Under the pieces are notes generated by a model. It did no database searches, had not been told where the DNA came from, and worked only from the letters and a program-made list of their open reading frames with translations. From Lepidodermella squamata (Eukaryota > Gastrotricha), in the NCBI GenBank assembly GCA_047495785.1, contig JBLDXI010000026.1:1054001-1118000 (forward strand): DNA of 64,000 nt, written 5' to 3'. The position numbers and the translations under genes are program-made. Below, one piece after another: positions 60,308 through 64,000 of this stretch. Positions within the stretch are counted from its first letter, which is position 1; each line of letters opens with the position of its first letter.

Positions 60308-60892
60308 TCATGAAAAAGACGGTGAAAATTTACTTTCTCTTACTCTCAATTCTCAATAAAAAATATTTCTCAATTAGGTGAAAACTTTGCGATATCAATG
60401 AAATCATGATTCATAAGCTTAATCATGCGTTCATCCTCTTCCTGATTATTAATCTCGGGATTTTTCACAGGGCGACATCGGAATTTAAATGATCATATAC
60501 CACCTATCCTATACAAGCTAAATCACGAGGCCTTACATTTTTTAATCAAAATTGTCATCAAGATAATGAATTTGGGTGGACAATGGGAACAGAGACCAAG
60601 ATCGGTCAAAAGGTGGAAATTAGCTTCGAAAATCGGTATTTCTTGTTAAATGTCAAAACCCGCTGCTACCATACGAATATCAGCCACTAATAGCCCCAAT
60701 GACCCAAATAATCCCAAATGACTGTACAATCGAAATCGAAAATTACAAAACGATATAGTCACCTCAGTCAATATACTTGGATACTGTTTTATTCAGCAAG
60801 ATGCATCAAAAGGTATTTTTCCAAAATTGGAGGTCTCTCTCAAAGCGAGATCAGATATCGAGATATCAAAAATAAGGCTGGTGTCGCAGTTT

Positions 60893-61342
60893 TCACCTCA
60901 ACAGACGCGCGAGTAACGGCAAACCGATCAGGATTTGACCGGCCATAACCGACGACGCAGCGTTGCAGTTGTCGGTCTGGCAGCAATAGTATACATTTTC
61001 GATTCCAAGGAAGTAGCTTGAAGACTGTGTACAATTCGTCTCGCAGCTTTTAAAAGTCAAAACGCGCGTTTCATTAGTGGTGAAAGAAACAAGTGTTTTC
61101 TAAAAAAAACGCGGAATTTTACTAAAAATGGATTTTTTGAGACTCCTACCTTGCAGTAACCGCCACTTTCAATGGAGCAAGTCGTGTAGCTGAGAGTTGG
61201 CGTGCCTGAGTAGCATGTCAGGGCATCTGTCGAAGAAAAATTCCTGAAAATCCAAAACAAAATCAGGTAATTTTCTATAATTACCCAAAGGCTGGTAATA
61301 AACAACAGCCAACAGCAAAACGCAGGCGAGGAACGATTTCAT
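60893..61342 (-). CDS. Ly6/uPAR-like GPI-anchored protein 8
   Basis: Exons 61285-61342, 61150-61226 and 60893-61099 give 113 residues. Signal peptide as in member 5, DALTCYSG, SGGYCK, KSCETNC, CCQTDNCNAA and a hydrophobic tail ending RLLR, with Arg in place of the usual final Trp. The first loop is the shortest of the family. Confidence 0.87.
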
Positions 61343-61465
61343 TTTTTATACCTTTTGAGTAAAATGGGACGTATTGATGGCGGTTTTATGCTGAGTGTGG
61401 GTCGTAAAAATATAACATGATGACCCAATCGTTTTTTTTTTGACCAATTGGTGCATCACGGCCTC

Positions 61466-61478
61466 GTTGCCAGTCTAC
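61466..61478 (-). promoter_or_regulatory. Diverged X-box-like site upstream of Ly6-8
   Basis: GTTGCCAGTCTAC keeps one half-site and has lost the other, at the same 124-base distance from the ATG. Confidence 0.4.
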
Positions 61479-61796
61479 GCATGAAAAAGAAGGATTTTCT
61501 TTGAGCGAACTTTCTCTTCCTTTCAATAAAAAATATTCTCAATTAGGACAGAAATCTTGCGATCTCAATGAAATCGTGATTCATAGGCTTAATCATTAGA
61601 CTAATCCATCTTGCGATTTTCCACCGAGTGATATCGGATTTTTATTGATCCTATACCAGGTAAATCCCGAGGCGCGACATTTTTTGAAGGCAATTTCGCC
61701 AAAAATATTTTTTTAGTTACTTACATTTCCGAAGTGTAAAGTATTTTGGGTGTATAATAGGAACAGAGGCCAAAAGTTTGAAATTAGCTTTGAAAA

Positions 61797-62596
61797 TCAT
61801 TCTTTATTGTTAATAATCTCGGGCGTCTCCTCTTTAGCCGAGTTACTGTTACAGCTTGCATCATTCTTATCCAATTTAGGCTTCCGAAGACAGAGGCAGC
61901 TCAGGAGAATTAGAATGACGGCTACAACGAAGCGGAAAGCGAAAATTCCCAACAGAATGAGACTTGAGTAGAAGGCGAAACCATCCGAACCTTTCGTGTA
62001 CAGCTTGTAGGCAGCGACGATTAACCATGAAGAAAGGCAGACCGAGCCCACAATTGCAACGGCAGCCATGATCATGGTGACTATTAGCAAAAAAAATATG
62101 AAAAAAAAATAAAAAATTAGAGGAATTTGATTGTACCTGTTCTCGGCGAAAAACAGCAAGCTATGATAGATACAATCGTGATATCGAAAACTATAATGGT
62201 TATCGTAAAGCCAAAACCGAATTCTAGGAAATACTTCATGTTTTTCGCATCATGATCCGGCTCCAAAGTAGTTGAAATACCGCTGGAATCAATCGATGAG
62301 AAATTACTCGAAGGCATTAGGGTCGATGTTCCGACTACTGCACTTGGTTTACTCGTGAAAACTGCGAAAAAATTGAGCAGGTACAAGTTGTAACAGGCAA
62401 TTCCTAAAACGATGGCAAGCAGGAAAATGTCCAGAGATTTGACGATGATAGCCATTTTTCGGAACGTTGAAATGTGAGGATCGCAGCTCGACGACTTGCG
62501 GCAACAAAAAGCGCAACATTTCGGCGCCATAATGCGATGGCCTCGAGAAAAAAATTCATTTTCATTACGCGAATTTGTTAAGGAGGATTTTTTCAT
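61797..62596 (-). CDS. Four-helix membrane protein 3
   Basis: Exons 62137-62596 and 61797-62080 join in phase 1 to 247 residues. A Cys-rich cytosolic N-terminus (CCAFCCRKSSSC) precedes four predicted helices at about 47-75, 120-148, 153-180 and 190-218. A Ser/Thr-rich loop lies between the first two, and the tail is acidic. A second ATG (RIMAPKCC) is possible. Same layout as the genes at 37404 and 45130, but little direct sequence identity; family not recognised. Confidence 0.7.
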
Positions 62597-62918
62597 TTTT
62601 TAAATTTCCCGTTATTTTTGTTTTTTGTTTACGTCCGTTATTTTATATAGGGCGATCTAATTTATTTCATTCGATCAGCGTTGGTTATTGTTATTATAGG
62701 ATATAGAATGATGCAACGCACTGGAAGCGCGTGATTTTTTTCGTAACTGAAGAATTATTACGGCAGCAATCATCTAATATCCGCTGAGGGCGAAACGTAT
62801 ACAAAAGGTGTTTTCAATTTGATACGAGGTGAATCACGAGTGCTCACCAATATGGGAGTTATTGCTCGCTTATAAATCCCCAGCCAAAGTTCTTATTCGT
62901 CGGTAAAAATCATAAAAA

Positions 62919-64000
62919 ATGCAGAATTTCGTAAGTTTTCAAAAATCATTTGACTATGATTTTAAAAAGTTAGCTTTTTTAGACCGGTGACTGCAAAGCT
63001 GTGAATGAGTTATCGGACCCCATCGAACAGTGTTTATTCATCCACGTGAGCTGTAAAAAATTTAAATAAGAAATATTCAAAAAATTTCACAAATTGAAGA
63101 AAAATCTCGCCTGTGCGCTTTCCAGCGGCTTTTTCAACTACTCTGCTTGGCTCTATTGCGGTTTCCAAGGAACTGGTCTTCGGCTGTTCGGCATAATGCT
63201 ATTCGTAAATCCATATTACAGCAATTTTACGTGATTTTTCTTATTTTTCGCAGATTTTTCTACTTTGCTTCCTGCTGATGTGTCTCGCAATAACTTCGGA
63301 TCAAATGTAAGCAAATTATCCTGTGTTATTTTCAGAATTTTACTTGAATATTTCCAGACTAACTCCAAACTTATCGGCCATTGCTCAAACTCTTCAACTC
63401 AGGTTAAAGAAATATTTTCAAACTTAATTCGATTTTTAATTACTCGAAATTTTTCAGTGAAAACATTGCGGTAAAATCTGGCGTTAAAATTTTCCTCCTT
63501 TTCGATTATCAGACTATACTGCTATTAGGGCGAAACTTTGCTACCATTCGGCTCAGGAGCCGGTGATATTTTCACGTCGATAGCAGCTGTTACAGCGCTT
63601 CGAGACGGCGATCTCAGCTTGCTCTACGGCATGCAACTCGGTTCGGGAGCATTTGCTACAACTGTGATGATAGGTTCAATTGTGGCCATTCGACCTTTCA
63701 GAACCATGCACAGGCCTTTATTGCGAGTCATCATTTTCTACATGATCGCAATTTATTGGGGTAATAAAATTACTCCCTACTTTCTATAAGTAGGTCATCT
63801 CATGCGCCAAGATTATTTTAGTATATTTTTTCTCGAAATTCCGATAAAATTCACGATTGATCGTTTTCAGCTTATTTGCTGAACCTTTTCAGCATTTTTA
63901 GGAACCTAAGTAGAACTAAGTAGAACTTTCTCAAATAAATTGTAATTCTCGCAAATTTATATTTTCGCGATTTTCAGCTTTCTTTGTAATTTGGGATGGC
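62919..64000 (+). CDS. Na+/Ca2+ exchanger, NCLX/SLC8B1-like, 5' part
   Basis: Exons 62919-62930, 62983-63045, 63100-63204, 63254-63306, 63358-63402, 63458-63470, 63529-63760 and 63978 to beyond the window; all phases agree. The N-terminal Cys-rich region (CLFIHKNLAC, NYSAWLYC) resembles that of NCLX exchangers. It is followed by a helix and the first alpha repeat, SENIAGETLLPFGSGAGD, where human NCLX has FGNGAPD at the ion site. Then GSGAFATTVMIGS and a further helix. NCLX moves calcium out of mitochondria in exchange for sodium or lithium. Very short exons (12 and 13 bases) make the start tentative; the GSGAGD change may alter ion binding. Confidence 0.78.

Overview
This window is animal nuclear DNA. 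Its genes are split by GT-AG introns, mostly 40-60 bases long and full of A and T. They encode animal families: gustatory-type and FMRFamide-type seven-helix receptors, a GABA-B-like receptor, a Cys-loop channel, a receptor tyrosine kinase, C-type lectins, Ly6/uPAR proteins and a mitochondrial-type Na/Ca exchanger. The compact genes, chemoreceptors and secreted-protein clusters suggest a small invertebrate, possibly a nematode or tardigrade, but the sequence alone does not settle the phylum. I rebuilt exon joins by hand from splice signals and reading phase, and checked every join for phase.

Layout. 1-6000: two gustatory-receptor-like genes on +, the first cut by the window edge. 6000-8600: intergenic, with a transposon remnant. 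8675-24753: three 12-exon C-type lectin paralogues in tandem on +, plus an exon-1 relic; the first copy has a 2-base frameshift. 26693-28735: two related secreted proteins of unknown family on +. 29430-34778 on -: an intronless GABA-B-like receptor, then a gene that splices a LamG-like/EGF/mucin-like ectodomain onto a Cys-loop channel. 36191-37332: an FMRFamide-receptor-like GPCR on +. 37404-38160: a four-helix membrane protein on -. 38661-41764: two serine-protease homologues on + that have lost catalytic residues. 41867-44898: a receptor tyrosine kinase on -. 45130-45706: a second four-helix protein on -. 45774-61342: eight Ly6-like GPI-anchored proteins, all on -, with a relic of a ninth. 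61797-62596: a third four-helix protein on -. 62919 to the end: the 5' part of an NCLX-type exchanger on +.

Much of the window looks like surface and signalling genes expanded by local duplication (lectins, Ly6 proteins, protease homologues, secreted pair). The spaces between and inside them are filled with small non-autonomous DNA transposons. Several have clear boundaries: a foldback element with a 9-base target duplication, a hAT-like element with an 8-base duplication, TA-flanked mariner-like elements, and nested foldbacks. No CRISPR array, rRNA, complete tRNA or viral gene was seen.

Most interesting are the ectodomain-channel fusion at 32198-34778, the strictly spaced RFX-like promoter motif in front of the four most similar Ly6 genes, and the loss of catalytic residues in both protease homologues.
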